From positions 1 to 64,000 of the forward strand of contig JBDOQK010000045.1 in the NCBI GenBank assembly GCA_040437565.1: a stretch of DNA of 64,000 bases, in the 5' to 3' direction. Within the stretch, counting starts at the first letter, position 1, and each line of letters begins with the position of its first letter. The notes beneath the pieces were generated by a model. That model was not told the DNA's origin, made no database searches, and was given only the letters and a program-made list of their open reading frames with translations. Both the position numbers and the translations under genes were made by a program. This document shows positions 34,718 through 44,367 of this stretch, in pieces. Source of the DNA: Albugo candida. Lineage: Eukaryota; Oomycota; Peronosporomycetes; Albuginales.

Positions 34718-36055
34718 TTATGTCACTGCGAGCTTACGAGCAAATCTTGTGCATGCAATCGCAAGAGCGGTAATGGGAGAAATCGAAGAGGAGTGGTCTA
34801 ATGCAAAGCAGTTCTTACTAATCTTTCCAAAACGGAGATATACTTTATCCTCCTGGCCTTGATCTCCCAATTCCTCCGTGTCCTTCTCTACCATTAATAG
34901 ATTCTTCTTTGAAGCTTTCTTGACTCTCCCATCAAACGCAAGCGTCCACACAAACGCCTGACTATTCCATGCAGGCTTCTTGGATTCCAACACTCGCAAA
35001 TCGTTGCTGCTTGTATCATCAGATCCACAACATCGATACGGCATCCTCGTGCCTGTAGGCTCAGTAGAAGGATCAACATGCTTTTGCACTGTTAACTTGC
35101 ACGAGAAACTCCAAAATGTTTCAATGACAGAAGTATGTTTAAGTGTTTCTGACTGACGTAAGAGCTCCGCTAAGGACTTTGACTTGGCAAAACTCGTTCC
35201 GTATCGAGGAAGATCGGAAGCCGCACGAAGACGCGATCGACATGCAGGAATTGCACAGCGTAGGCGATTGGGTACTTTACCGAGTAGATTCGTGTCGTAT
35301 TGCAGCAGTGCAAGTTCGTTCTGTTGATTCCCGTAAAGCGTGAATGTCGTACCGAGAAAATTGGCTTTCATTCGACCCAAGTAAGTCGCACTAATCTCAC
35401 CATGTGGTAGCTCATGAAATCGCCTCAAATGGCTGTCCTGAAGCGTATGGAATACAAATTCACCGGTCATGTCGTTGATACATGAGCTTGCGAGAACAAA
35501 CTCCCCAGCCTCCGTGTAAAAATGGAATGAAGTGACATTGACACCAACAAAACGCTCCNNNNNNNNNNNNNNNNNNNNNNNNNNNNNNNNNNNNNNNNNN
35601 NNNNNNNNNNNNNNNNNNNNNNNNNNNNNNNNNNNNNNNNNNNNNNNNNNNNNNNNNNAAAGCGTGAATGTCGTACCGAGAAAATTGGCTTTCATTCGAC
35701 CCAAGTAAGTCGCACTAATCTCACCATGTGGTAGCTCATGAAATCGCCTCAAATGGCTGTCCTGAAGCGTATGGAATACAAATTCACCGGTCATGTCGTT
35801 GATACATGAGCTTGCGAGAACAAACTCCCCAGCCTCCGTGTAAAAATGGAATGAAGTGACATTGACACCAACAAAACGCTCCACGGAGCCAAGAAGGACG
35901 GACTCCTTCCCATCGTCTCCTTGTGCTTGATAATATCGTTCTTTATGCGCTTGTATATGCCGCTTTGCATCCACAATACGCCTACAGCCATCGGAACCTG
36001 ACTGAGGCTTTTGATTCATCCGAAATTTCCGAAAATTGATAGCCGATTCTGGCAT
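34718..36055 (-). CDS. Tubby C-terminal-domain protein (TULP-like)
   Basis: The start is MPESAINFRKFRMNQ at 36055. Collapsing the 224-bp contig overlap (offset 324, a multiple of three) leaves one ORF of about 337 residues. Tubby hallmarks are present: GEISATYLGRMKANFLGTTF, matching the Y-x-G-K-x-R-S-NFLGTKF-x-x-Y block, and a C-terminus reading VYLRFGKISKNCFALDHSS followed by SPITALAIACTRFARKLA. The latter matches the family's FGRV-x-x-x-x-F-x-x-D and AFAIALSSFDxKL ends. The domain binds phosphoinositides, and in animals TULP proteins move membrane receptors into cilia. A long, polar, Cys-containing insert (about residues 170-270) between the two halves of the barrel is unusual. It ends 111 bases from the stop of the convergent channel gene and is followed upstream by the lumazine synthase cluster in the same orientation. 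Confidence 0.8.
   Translation of the reverse strand: MPESAINFRKFRMNQKPQSGSDGCRRIVDAKRHIQAHKERYYQAQGDDGKESVLLGSVERFVGVNVTSFHFYTEAGEFVLASSCINDMTGEFVFHTLQDSHLRRFHELPHGEISATYLGRMKANFLGTTFTLXXXXXXXXXXXXXXXXXXXXXXXXXXXXXXXXXXERFVGVNVTSFHFYTEAGEFVLASSCINDMTGEFVFHTLQDSHLRRFHELPHGEISATYLGRMKANFLGTTFTLYGNQQNELALLQYDTNLLGKVPNRLRCAIPACRSRLRAASDLPRYGTSFAKSKSLAELLRQSETLKHTSVIETFWSFSCKLTVQKHVDPSTEPTGTRMPYRCCGSDDTSSNDLRVLESKKPAWNSQAFVWTLAFDGRVKKASKKNLLMVEKDTEELGDQGQEDKVYLRFGKISKNCFALDHSSSISPITALAIACTRFARKLAVT
35559..35658. other. 100-N gap with 224-bp duplicated flank in the Tubby gene
   Basis: The sequence at 35335-35558 recurs exactly at 35659-35882, so the apparent 445-residue ORF contains 75 residues twice plus a run of unknowns. 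Confidence 0.95.
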
Positions 36056-36180
36056 TATGGCGATGCGTGCGAGTCGATTCCATTGCCAATATTAGTACAC
36101 AGAAGTAATAATAGAAATGTGCTTCCTCCACAATCATATTAATAGTTTCTTAACTCAATTGGAACAAGCTTACACTACTT

Positions 36181-36792
36181 TCACGAACTTTTGTTGCAGG
36201 TGCACGGGTCACAGGTGCAGTTGGTACACGTGCAATTATCGCCACACTTTTTCGCAGCTAGTTTTTGACGAATGTGGGCCAGCTCGACAGCCGAATGAGC
36301 CCATTCGGTTCCGTGGTTGCATGCTTTGCCATTACACGTTCCAGTCTTTTTTGCACATCGTGTTGCTTCTTCTTCGCTCGGGCATGTCAAAAGACCCAAT
36401 ACAACAGGTGTGTTTGTTTTCACGTTAAGCTTCATTATACCCATAGCGACTGCTTCGCTCACAAATTCATATGCCATCGTGACACCTTTCACCATGCACC
36501 CGATGACAATTACAGCATGAAGTGAGTCTCTGCGCGTCTCAATGAGACGGCTAGCAGCAAATGGCAGTTCGTAAGCCCCAGGGACCTTGATCAGGTCAAT
36601 GTTAGCTGCGCTGACACCATTAGACTCGAGTTCCTTTCGACATGCATCGCTTAATGGATCCACAATGTGATCATACCAATCCGTGGTTATGATTGCGACC
36701 CTCAGGTCTTTGGGTGCTTTTAAAGGTGAACTCAGAATAGGAGGCGCCACAGTTGACGCAGTGGCTGTAGAGGCGGTAGAAGACGTTGCCAT
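36181..36792 (-). CDS. Lumazine synthase family protein with Cys-rich tail (copy 1)
   Basis: This belongs to 6,7-dimethyl-8-ribityllumazine synthase, the second-last step of riboflavin synthesis. The start MATSSTAS at 36792 gives 203 residues; the frame is open further upstream but that part overlaps the untranslated spacer behind copy 2. Core motifs are present: VAIITTDWYDHIVDPL (substrate pocket), VPGAYELPFAA, and GCMVKGVTMAYEFV at 98-111. Fungal enzymes read about GVLIKGSTMHFEYI in the last position, so the catalytic His (B. subtilis His88) is Ala107 here. ACNHGTEWAHSAVEL near 160 fits the family end. After the normal end, residues 181-203 form KKCGDNCTCTNCTCDPCTC plus NKSS, seven Cys in C-x-C spacing like a metallothionein or metal site. 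It is the last gene in a three-copy head-to-tail array. Whether it makes lumazine is doubtful from the sequence; loss of this His lowers but does not abolish activity in known mutants. Confidence 0.85.
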   Translation of the reverse strand: MATSSTASTATASTVAPPILSSPLKAPKDLRVAIITTDWYDHIVDPLSDACRKELESNGVSAANIDLIKVPGAYELPFAASRLIETRRDSLHAVIVIGCMVKGVTMAYEFVSEAVAMGIMKLNVKTNTPVVLGLLTCPSEEEATRCAKKTGTCNGKACNHGTEWAHSAVELAHIRQKLAAKKCGDNCTCTNCTCDPCTCNKSS

Positions 36793-36917
36793 GATGCTAG
36801 AATTTCTCAAATGGCAGTCATGAGTCGAGAAGTTGTCCTTGGCACAGTTGTCCGGGACACGTCGACATGTCTCGTGGTACAGCAACTGCAGTGTTATTAA
36901 CGTTACATCATTCCTTC

Positions 36918-37508
36918 CTACTCCTTCGTCTTGTCTTGACAATATTGTTGATAGCTGCCCGTTGAAACAGGACACGTGAGCTCCTTCTTTTTCAAATTCG
37001 CGTTAAAGTGAGCCATCGCGATGGCCGAGTGCGCCCACTCGATACCGTGGTTGCATGCGACCACTTTGCCTCCTTCGATGCCCACGCAAGATTTCGCTTG
37101 TTCCATGTCGACACAGTCGAGAACGCCATTCAATACGGGTACTTTGTAATGTACGCTTAGCTTCATCAACGCTCGAGTTACAGCCTCCGCCACAAAGTCA
37201 AATGCTAGCGAGCGCCCGCGAATAAGGCAGCCGATGCAAATGATCGCATCCAGCTGACCTTGTCGAGCTTGAAGCAATTGCTTCAGCACGTACGGCATTT
37301 CAAACGGAACATTCACCTGTTCCTCTTGGATATCTTTGCGAGCTACACCTCGCAAGAGGAGCTCACCTCGGCAGGCACGTACCAGAGCGTCGACAACTTG
37401 ACCATTTTGACGGCTATAGATTAGTGCCACACGAAATCCATTGCCATCCGGCGTCGACTGTGTTCCCAATAACGATGGGGCTTCTACTTGTGTTGGGCTT
37501 GAGATCAT
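36918..37508 (-). CDS. Lumazine synthase family protein (copy 2)
   Basis: The ATG at 37508 (MISSPTQVEAPSLLG) gives 196 residues. The frame is open a little further upstream, but without ATG and across a good initiator-like sequence, so this start is preferred. The family core is present: VALIYSRQNGQVVDAL, CIGCLIRGRSLAFDFV at 91-106 and VACNHGIEWAHSAIAMAH. The catalytic His position is Ala102. The pocket loop, usually VPGSxELP, reads VNVPFEMP, so its Gly is missing. About 35-40% alike to copy 1 by eye. The C-terminus ends STGSYQQYCQDKTKE without the Cys-rich tail of copy 1. Spacing is 136 bases to the upstream copy and 125 bases to the downstream one, so each probably has its own promoter. Confidence 0.8.
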   Translation of the reverse strand: MISSPTQVEAPSLLGTQSTPDGNGFRVALIYSRQNGQVVDALVRACRGELLLRGVARKDIQEEQVNVPFEMPYVLKQLLQARQGQLDAIICIGCLIRGRSLAFDFVAEAVTRALMKLSVHYKVPVLNGVLDCVDMEQAKSCVGIEGGKVVACNHGIEWAHSAIAMAHFNANLKKKELTCPVSTGSYQQYCQDKTKE

Positions 37509-37517
37509 TTGATAGTG

Positions 37518-37533
37518 CTTATGAAAACTGAGC
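37518..37533 (-). promoter_or_regulatory. Initiator-like element of lumazine synthase copy 2
   Basis: On the minus strand this reads GCTCAGTTTTCATAAG, matching about 13-14 of the 16 positions of GCTCATTYYNCAWTTT. It ends 9 bases before the ATG at 37508. It supports that ATG over upstream non-ATG codons. Confidence 0.5.
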
Positions 37534-37644
37534 AAAGTCCGAGGCTTCACAGGTCAATACAGTTGGCAATGTGGGGACATGGCGACGATGAGACAGATAT
37601 GGCTATTTACATTCACAGACTTGTGTCATTACCATCTTAACATC

Positions 37645-38157
37645 CTACTCGAATTTCTGAGGGTGGCAGAACAGAATCTTATTCAATAGAGCCATTTTCA
37701 CAACTCGTGTCGCCACCTCTTCAGCAAAGAATCCTTCCTCTTTTCCAAGCCCAAATACTTCGAGGGCATCGGTCTCATCATTAGCTGGTAGTACTCCCCA
37801 AATGATCGGGACATCCATATCCAGACTCGCTTCCATCACCTCGTGCGTTACGGCGTCGTATCGAAAGGGAAGTGAGGGATCTTCAACATTCGGCCTTACC
37901 TGTCGGTGCTTTGTCGGAAAAACGCATCCAATGCAAATAACTCCGTCAAAAGTATTTGCCTGGTAGCCCTGCTGTATTGCCAGTAAGAACTGATCGGAGT
38001 CCTGCAGTAGTAACACGTGAACGTTCCTGGCTTGCACTTGGTACTTTGCCAACTGATCTTTGCATCGAAGCAGAAGTGCCTCGATCATTGGCTTTGGCTC
38101 TTCCATCGCTACAATCAATATCCTCCCGAGCGGTAGGGACAGCACGGCTTTATTCAT
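37645..38157 (-). CDS. Diverged lumazine synthase-like protein (copy 3)
   Basis: ATG at 38157 (MNKAVLSLPLGRILIVA), 170 residues. The Rossmann-like alternation of the family is recognisable: GRILIVAMEEPKPMIEALLL, DGVICIGCVFPTKH, and AVTHEVMEASLDMDVPIIWG followed by VLPANDETDALE, where active enzymes read about GVLTxxxxEQA. The active-site loop is rebuilt. After GCVFP comes a short insert (KHRQVRPNVEDPSLPFRYD) in place of the KG-x-T-x-HF segment, and the usual VPG-x-x-ELP loop reads LLLQDSDQFLLAIQ. Substrate binding as in true lumazine synthase is therefore unlikely. It lies first in the tandem array and shares a 338-bp divergent intergenic region with the protease-like gene. Confidence 0.7.
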   Translation of the reverse strand: MNKAVLSLPLGRILIVAMEEPKPMIEALLLRCKDQLAKYQVQARNVHVLLLQDSDQFLLAIQQGYQANTFDGVICIGCVFPTKHRQVRPNVEDPSLPFRYDAVTHEVMEASLDMDVPIIWGVLPANDETDALEVFGLGKEEGFFAEEVATRVVKMALLNKILFCHPQKFE

Positions 38158-38160
38158 AGC

Positions 38161-38175
38161 TACTTGAAATGAGTA
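38161..38175 (-). promoter_or_regulatory. Initiator-like element of copy 3
   Basis: Minus-strand ACTCATTTCAAGTA lies directly before the ATG at 38157 and matches the 5' half of the oomycete initiator (CTCATTYYNCA, with the last C-A changed to A-A). Confidence 0.3.
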
Positions 38176-38495
38176 CGAGAAAGATCAGTACATTAGGCCG
38201 TTGGAAACGGCGTCTCTCATGAGAATCGCTCAACCGCCAACTGATTTTGCTCGTACAGCTTTTGATAGAGAAGGAGCGCTTCAATAAGAGATGATCCTTC
38301 CTGACAGAAGTAGTGAGCAGAAAGAGTAAAAAGGATTTTTTATTTTTTATCAATTGCGAGCACTATATCGATTCAAGGGATGTTACCCGGGAATCCTGGA
38401 ATGCTTTGAGCGTAAAGGAAGGACCAAACAGAGCCCGAGGACATTGAGAGCCTTCCTGGGGCCATAAATAAACTGCAGACTGTTGTATCATTGCC

Positions 38496-39516
38496 ATGCG
38501 AGTGGCTCATTTGACACGCATTTCCGTCGGCAGAAATGTGCTTCAGACCTCACGTTTACAAGCCTTCAAATGGCGGAGTAATAAACAGCGCCATATAGCG
38601 AGTCGCCGCTTTTCGTGTGCGAAGCCTGCAATCTTATGCTTATACAGCGAGTTTCAGGTCGCAGAACAGGGGATGGAGGCATTGGAATACCTCAGTAGGT
38701 CGTGTCTAAAGTAAATAACAACATATATTGTGATTAAAGGGTGTTGCGTGTAGCGGCTCAGCCATTTTGCTTCCACAACGTACGGACTCTGACACGTGGC
38801 AATTACTCACTTGTCAACACATTGTTTGCCCCTGGCGATTTCCGCGCTATTTCAGCGAAAAATGGGACTGGCTTCAGTTTGTTCAGCCTCCACACGTTCA
38901 GTATCGCGTCGTCTTGATGGATCCCCACGCGAAAATTCTGTATGAAGCGCAGTTGGATCCAAAGGTGTGCTTGCATCCGTTGCGTGACGTTGCAATGCTT
39001 TCCATTTCGGACGATATCGCTTGTTTATCACTAACAAAAGCGCTGGAAACCAATTCTATGGGGCCTGTGGATTTTGACCCAGAAATGCTCGAAATTGGAG
39101 CTGTACGTTTTTGTTCTTTTGCGAATCTTATTTGACCCATTGGCGCGTAGAAGGTGAAGATATACGGCCATGAAGCCGATGAATCGTCCGATTTTGTCCC
39201 TCGATGCGTATCTGGACACTTTGCCGGTCAAAATGGTCACAAACAAGCGTTCGCTTGGACACAACAAGCTGTGCGTGAGGGAATGTGTGGAGGAGCTGTG
39301 TTGGATCAAAAGTGTCGCGCTATCGGTGTGATTGAAGGAATTGTACCAAAACACACAGATGGCGATGAATCGAGCAGTATTGATCAGAATTTGGCAGAAC
39401 ACGTCGCAATGATTCCCTCCGATGTGATCCAATTTTTTATTCAAAAACATCAAACGAGTGAGCGGGAATTGGAAGCTGTCATTACAGGCACCGCGTTAGC
39501 CTCAAATTGTCAATAG
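38496..39516 (+). CDS. Trypsin-fold protease-like protein with Cys at the nucleophile position
   Basis: Three exons can be defined: 38496-38698, 38754-39102 and 39151-39516, separated by GT-AG introns of 55 and 48 bases. The joined frame gives 305 residues. The N-terminus (MRVAHLTRISVGRNVLQTSR on) is rich in Arg and lacks acids for about 50 residues, a mitochondrial-presequence look. The two-barrel protease pattern follows: GSAILLP then LLTCQHIV (His90, like TAAHVV), LRDVAMLSI (Asp146, like DVALLKI) and EGMCGGAVLD then AIGVIEG (Cys230 where trypsin/HtrA families have GxSGGP). The triad would be His-Asp-Cys, as in cysteine proteases of the chymotrypsin fold, or the protein could be inactive. 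No PDZ domain follows. It ends 47 bases from the convergent armadillo gene. Partner and substrate are unknown. Confidence 0.7.
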
Positions 39517-39562
39517 ATTCGTGCACTTGCGATACGCTGCAAAGACTTCCCATAAGACTCAC

Positions 39563-40037
39563 TTACGAGAGCTTTGGACCCTGCTTTCGCTTCCAGCTCA
39601 ACTCGTTCAATTTTGTGTTTAATTGGGAGACAATCGGCTCGACGACGCTTCTTGTGCTGTCATTCATATAACTATCAGCTTGTGTCAGCCGCTGAATCGC
39701 TTTTGTCAAAGTTTCGCCGCTGTTTGAAGTGAGGTAGGCATTCACTGCTTCGTGGAATTCGGCCTTTGTGTTTGCATCGTTGTGGGGGGAGTCTTCCTCA
39801 GAGTAAAACGGCACACATAAGAGATTGAAAAGTGTTTTGGATACATTGGCAATAAGGTCGGCATACTCGTCAAGTTTTTGGCTCTTTTCCAATAAAACAG
39901 CCTCACAGGCTTCCAGGCAGCCTGAAGAATCACACGAGGCATCAATCAACTGAAGTCGGGCGTTTGGGCACAACGCTGCATTCATCAGCACCCCACATGC
40001 TGCATGAACAATGCCGAGATTCGAACTGTGCAATAGC
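39563..40037 (-). CDS. 3' part of ARMC2-like gene (artefactual left copy)
   Basis: Identical to the C-terminal ~156 codons of the gene at 41364-43869. It breaks off at the 100-N gap because of the unmerged contig overlap, so it should not be counted as a second gene. Confidence 0.9.
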
Positions 40038-40137
40038 NNNNNNNNNNNNNNNNNNNNNNNNNNNNNNNNNNNNNNNNNNNNNNNNNNNNNNNNNNNNNNN
40101 NNNNNNNNNNNNNNNNNNNNNNNNNNNNNNNNNNNNN
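40038..40137. other. 100-N gap with 1,700-bp duplicated flank
   Basis: This gap separates the two copies of the 1,700-bp contig overlap described at 38338-41837. It falls inside the last exon of the ARMC2-like gene. Confidence 0.95.
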
Positions 40138-40296
40138 TTTTTATTTTTTATCAATTGCGAGCACTATATCGATTCAAGGGATGTTACCCGGGAATCCTGG
40201 AATGCTTTGAGCGTAAAGGAAGGACCAAACAGAGCCCGAGGACATTGAGAGCCTTCCTGGGGCCATAAATAAACTGCAGACTGTTGTATCATTGCC

Positions 40297-41317
40297 ATGC
40301 GAGTGGCTCATTTGACACGCATTTCCGTCGGCAGAAATGTGCTTCAGACCTCACGTTTACAAGCCTTCAAATGGCGGAGTAATAAACAGCGCCATATAGC
40401 GAGTCGCCGCTTTTCGTGTGCGAAGCCTGCAATCTTATGCTTATACAGCGAGTTTCAGGTCGCAGAACAGGGGATGGAGGCATTGGAATACCTCAGTAGG
40501 TCGTGTCTAAAGTAAATAACAACATATATTGTGATTAAAGGGTGTTGCGTGTAGCGGCTCAGCCATTTTGCTTCCACAACGTACGGACTCTGACACGTGG
40601 CAATTACTCACTTGTCAACACATTGTTTGCCCCTGGCGATTTCCGCGCTATTTCAGCGAAAAATGGGACTGGCTTCAGTTTGTTCAGCCTCCACACGTTC
40701 AGTATCGCGTCGTCTTGATGGATCCCCACGCGAAAATTCTGTATGAAGCGCAGTTGGATCCAAAGGTGTGCTTGCATCCGTTGCGTGACGTTGCAATGCT
40801 TTCCATTTCGGACGATATCGCTTGTTTATCACTAACAAAAGCGCTGGAAACCAATTCTATGGGGCCTGTGGATTTTGACCCAGAAATGCTCGAAATTGGA
40901 GCTGTACGTTTTTGTTCTTTTGCGAATCTTATTTGACCCATTGGCGCGTAGAAGGTGAAGATATACGGCCATGAAGCCGATGAATCGTCCGATTTTGTCC
41001 CTCGATGCGTATCTGGACACTTTGCCGGTCAAAATGGTCACAAACAAGCGTTCGCTTGGACACAACAAGCTGTGCGTGAGGGAATGTGTGGAGGAGCTGT
41101 GTTGGATCAAAAGTGTCGCGCTATCGGTGTGATTGAAGGAATTGTACCAAAACACACAGATGGCGATGAATCGAGCAGTATTGATCAGAATTTGGCAGAA
41201 CACGTCGCAATGATTCCCTCCGATGTGATCCAATTTTTTATTCAAAAACATCAAACGAGTGAGCGGGAATTGGAAGCTGTCATTACAGGCACCGCGTTAG
41301 CCTCAAATTGTCAATAG
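40297..41317 (+). CDS. Second (artefactual) copy of the protease-like gene
   Basis: Identical to 38496-39516 with an offset of 1801 bases. The corresponding exons are 40297-40499, 40555-40903 and 40952-41317. It lies wholly inside the contig overlap. This right-hand copy is the one contiguous with the full armadillo gene. Confidence 0.88.
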
Positions 41318-41363
41318 ATTCGTGCACTTGCGATACGCTGCAAAGACTTCCCATAAGACTCAC

Positions 41364-43869
41364 TTACGAGAGCTTTGGACCCTGCTTTCGCTTCCAGCTC
41401 AACTCGTTCAATTTTGTGTTTAATTGGGAGACAATCGGCTCGACGACGCTTCTTGTGCTGTCATTCATATAACTATCAGCTTGTGTCAGCCGCTGAATCG
41501 CTTTTGTCAAAGTTTCGCCGCTGTTTGAAGTGAGGTAGGCATTCACTGCTTCGTGGAATTCGGCCTTTGTGTTTGCATCGTTGTGGGGGGAGTCTTCCTC
41601 AGAGTAAAACGGCACACATAAGAGATTGAAAAGTGTTTTGGATACATTGGCAATAAGGTCGGCATACTCGTCAAGTTTTTGGCTCTTTTCCAATAAAACA
41701 GCCTCACAGGCTTCCAGGCAGCCTGAAGAATCACACGAGGCATCAATCAACTGAAGTCGGGCGTTTGGGCACAACGCTGCATTCATCAGCACCCCACATG
41801 CTGCATGAACAATGCCGAGATTCGAACTGTGCAATAGCTGCGTAATGTGTCTCAATATTCCATTGGAAGCTATGGCTGCGACTACATCCTCCCATCTTGT
41901 GAGATTGCCAAACGCTCTAACCGCTTCCATGACAGCTTCCTCATTCATATTTTCAAGTGTACGACCCAACAATAACGTCACACGTAGCCGGGAAGCGTAA
42001 ATCCAGTCTTGTTCGCCTTCAGGAGCTTCCAAATAGGATTTTCGACTGCACGAATGATACGACAAGTTTGTGAGACAACTCACAATATTCAGCATCAATT
42101 CGTCGAGTTGTTGGCAAAATATTTCTTCTCCGTATCGACTTGTACCTGCAGCCAATTGTATGGCCTGAAGGCACTCAATCAGCGCCACGATCCGCTTATC
42201 AATTGTAATCTGCTCGCTAACACTCGAATTGATTGCAACATTCGCAATGAGACGAACCAATCTGATCAATAAATCCAAGTTTTCAGTCATCGTTTCGTGT
42301 ACGATCATTTCCTCGCTTGATAACTTGCTCTCAGAGGTCAAGCTGTCGATCGATTGCTGCAATAAAGTCTCAAGAAATCCAAAAAAAACGTCACGTTCGT
42401 CACAATCGAAATAGATAATCTCGCGATTACGATCATTTCCAGCACTCAAATTGCCGAGTACAACAACGATACGAACGATTGTCACGTGGATGAGTTGCAG
42501 GTCGTTACTGTCTTGATCTGGGCTGTCTTGCTGTCTGATACAATGGCGTAACATTTCCAGAAACATTGAAATGTTCTCAGCGGCTTTGCCATTGATTTGA
42601 GCTCGCGATGGCTCGTGAAGCGTGAGATTGCTCAGAATTCGGAAAATGTTGCATAGTAATTCGATCTGATCGACGCAGCATGCAGCTACATCACAAAGTC
42701 TCTGAGAGACCTGAGCCTGATCGAATTGCCTCAGATGACGTTTTTTTTGTAAAGTTCTCAACAAGCTCGTCGTCTGAATCAAACAGTGAACGACTTGCAG
42801 TTGAAGTGTCTCATTTTCCCATGCAAATGCATTCGACCACAATAGCGTCCTTGCAAATGTGCCAATAGCTCCACTGGTTGCGAGTATGTCTTGCATTTTT
42901 CCGTCAGTGTTGGCGACATTTTTAAGTGTGCCAAATGCGTACAAAAGAGCTTTCAGAGAAAATTTAGGCTTGCGATTTTGCCCGAGACGATCAGAGACGA
43001 CGTCGGTGACACTCAGAATGCTTTCAACGTACTGCACGGTAAAGAATCTGTCATTGCTAGCATCTTTGCTCAATGTGAAAAGTGCTTTGGCAACAGAAGT
43101 CACGTCACTTTCTCGTTCGTCTTTGAGGTCGCTAAAATTGCTCGAGTTATCGGAAACGAGCGCTTCGTCCTCTACTCTCGTACACAGTTCAATAATGGTT
43201 GGGAAAGCGGCCATCAACGCCTCGATTGAGTCGGTATACTTTGGCAGTACGAGGCTCAGCATTGAATCACATGCCTTAAAACGCAACCGCTGGACGTTTG
43301 CTTTATCGTACTCACTTTTTTGCGCTTTCAATTCCAGCAGTGAAGCTTGAGCAAACTCTGACGCGACTTTTCTCAATTCAGATAGGTGGGCTAACTGCGA
43401 TTCTGCGTCGATTGCTAAATCATCCAGTAGTGTTAATTGATCAAAGAGTGCAGACAGATGCATCTACACTCATTGGAAAATGAGCCGATTCTGTCCAAAC
43501 TTAAAGAACGCGGATTCTTACATGCAGAGGAGATGGAGAAGAAGCCTCGTTATTCACACGTTTGTCTGCCTCGACGCTTGGCCGAATGTCACGTTTAGCT
43601 TCAGATACCTTTGTATCTTGATGTTCCCATCCACCTCGTACTTTTGAGTCGTCTTCGAAAGTGTGAGAAGCTGAGGCTGTTTCGATCGAGGTCGTGCAGG
43701 AAATTACATTTTCGCGAGGAAATGAAGTGTGTTCAATACTGATTCTATGACTGTGTCGGGGCAATCGAGGAACGCATGCTCCTAATCGAGAATCATCCCG
43801 ATGAAGAAGAGTACGCCTATGTGAAAGCGGTGTAAAAGGCCTCGAAGGTTTGCTGAGAGACGCTCTTGC
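41364..43869 (-). CDS. Armadillo-repeat protein, ARMC2-like (flagellar)
   Basis: The main exon at 43463-41364 encodes 699 residues. It joins through a 58-base GT-AG intron (43464-43521; GTAAGA donor, GTGTAG acceptor) to an exon at 43522-43869 of 116 codons in phase, which begins after a good acceptor CTTCTACTTAG. The first exon with the ATG lies further upstream and is not resolved. The upstream exon is Ser/Pro/Arg-rich (SLSKPSRPFTPLSHRRTLL), like the disordered N-terminus of ARMC2. The main exon is all-helical with armadillo-type repeats such as CNIFRILSNLTLHE, VLGNLSAGNDRNRE, MLNIVSCLTNLSYHS, VMEAVRAFGNLTRWEDVV and VHAACGVLMNAALCPN. ARMC2 in animals and algae is needed for assembly of axonemal radial spokes, which would suit zoospore flagella. 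Identification with ARMC2 specifically is inference from repeat wording and the N-terminal style. Confidence 0.7.
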
Positions 43870-44046
43870 CTAAGTAGAAGAGGGATGAGCCTTCCGGTTC
43901 ATACCGATCAAAGCGAAACAGATCGACCTCGGAAATCACGTGCGATATACCATTACGTGCGACGAATGTGTCCATTTGTGGAACGAACGGATGCAATAAC
44001 CTCTGAAAAGACTCGGTCTAAATTAACGGTTCTTTATTTACATTTA

Positions 44047-44229
44047 TCACAGTGCTTGCGGAATCAATTGGGTGCTTTTAATGTATGATTGCTCAGTGAT
44101 CATTCCGAGCTTTTCATAGACGAAGAGATACACATCAGCTTGTACAAAACACGCAGCCTTTTGTGACGAAATCTCAGGCTTTCCGCGTGTTCGGTTCAAA
44201 ATACCGGTTTCTATTTCACTGGCGGACAT
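44047..44229 (-). CDS. Small unidentified ORF (60 aa)
   Basis: Minus-strand frame from ATG 44229 to TGA, starting MSASEIETGILNRTRGKPE and ending QSYIKSTQLIPQAL. Composition is protein-like and the middle (CFVQADVYLFVYEKLGMITE) looks helical. The first 8 codons are shared with the inverted copy near 47260, which then diverges, so the arm boundary falls inside this frame. Function is unknown; it could be an exon of a larger gene or chance. The opposite strand is also open (FPRVRFKIPVSISLADIYRH), so the coding strand is uncertain. Confidence 0.3.
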   Translation of the reverse strand: MSASEIETGILNRTRGKPEISSQKAACFVQADVYLFVYEKLGMITEQSYIKSTQLIPQAL

Positions 44230-44367
44230 TTATCGACATTTTCCAGCCCCAAAGAAAGATGACCGCCGTCAACGGGAAACGTCAAAACATTGCGCTTGCA
44301 CGTGGGATCAACGCTATTTCATCCAATTCACTGGCACGTACAAACGGTCGATTCCAATTCGCAAAGA

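Larger units (their letters stand above)
38338..41837. other. 1,700-bp contig overlap presented as a tandem duplication
   Basis: The sequence at 38338-40037 recurs at 40138-41837 with no difference that I could find, separated by exactly 100 N (40038-40137). The left copy ends abruptly in the middle of the armadillo gene, which continues only after the right copy. This is the behaviour of two contig ends that were scaffolded without merging. One copy should be removed: the protease-like gene and the 3' end of the armadillo gene exist once. Confidence 0.93.

Noticed and set aside
34718-36055. 445-residue Tubby ORF with an internal repeat
   Set aside because: The repeat is the 224-bp contig overlap plus 100 N; the real protein is about 337 residues.
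36793-36975. 61-residue upstream extension of lumazine synthase copy 1
   Set aside because: It overlaps the end of copy 2 and has no similarity to the family; the ATG at 36792 fits the usual length.
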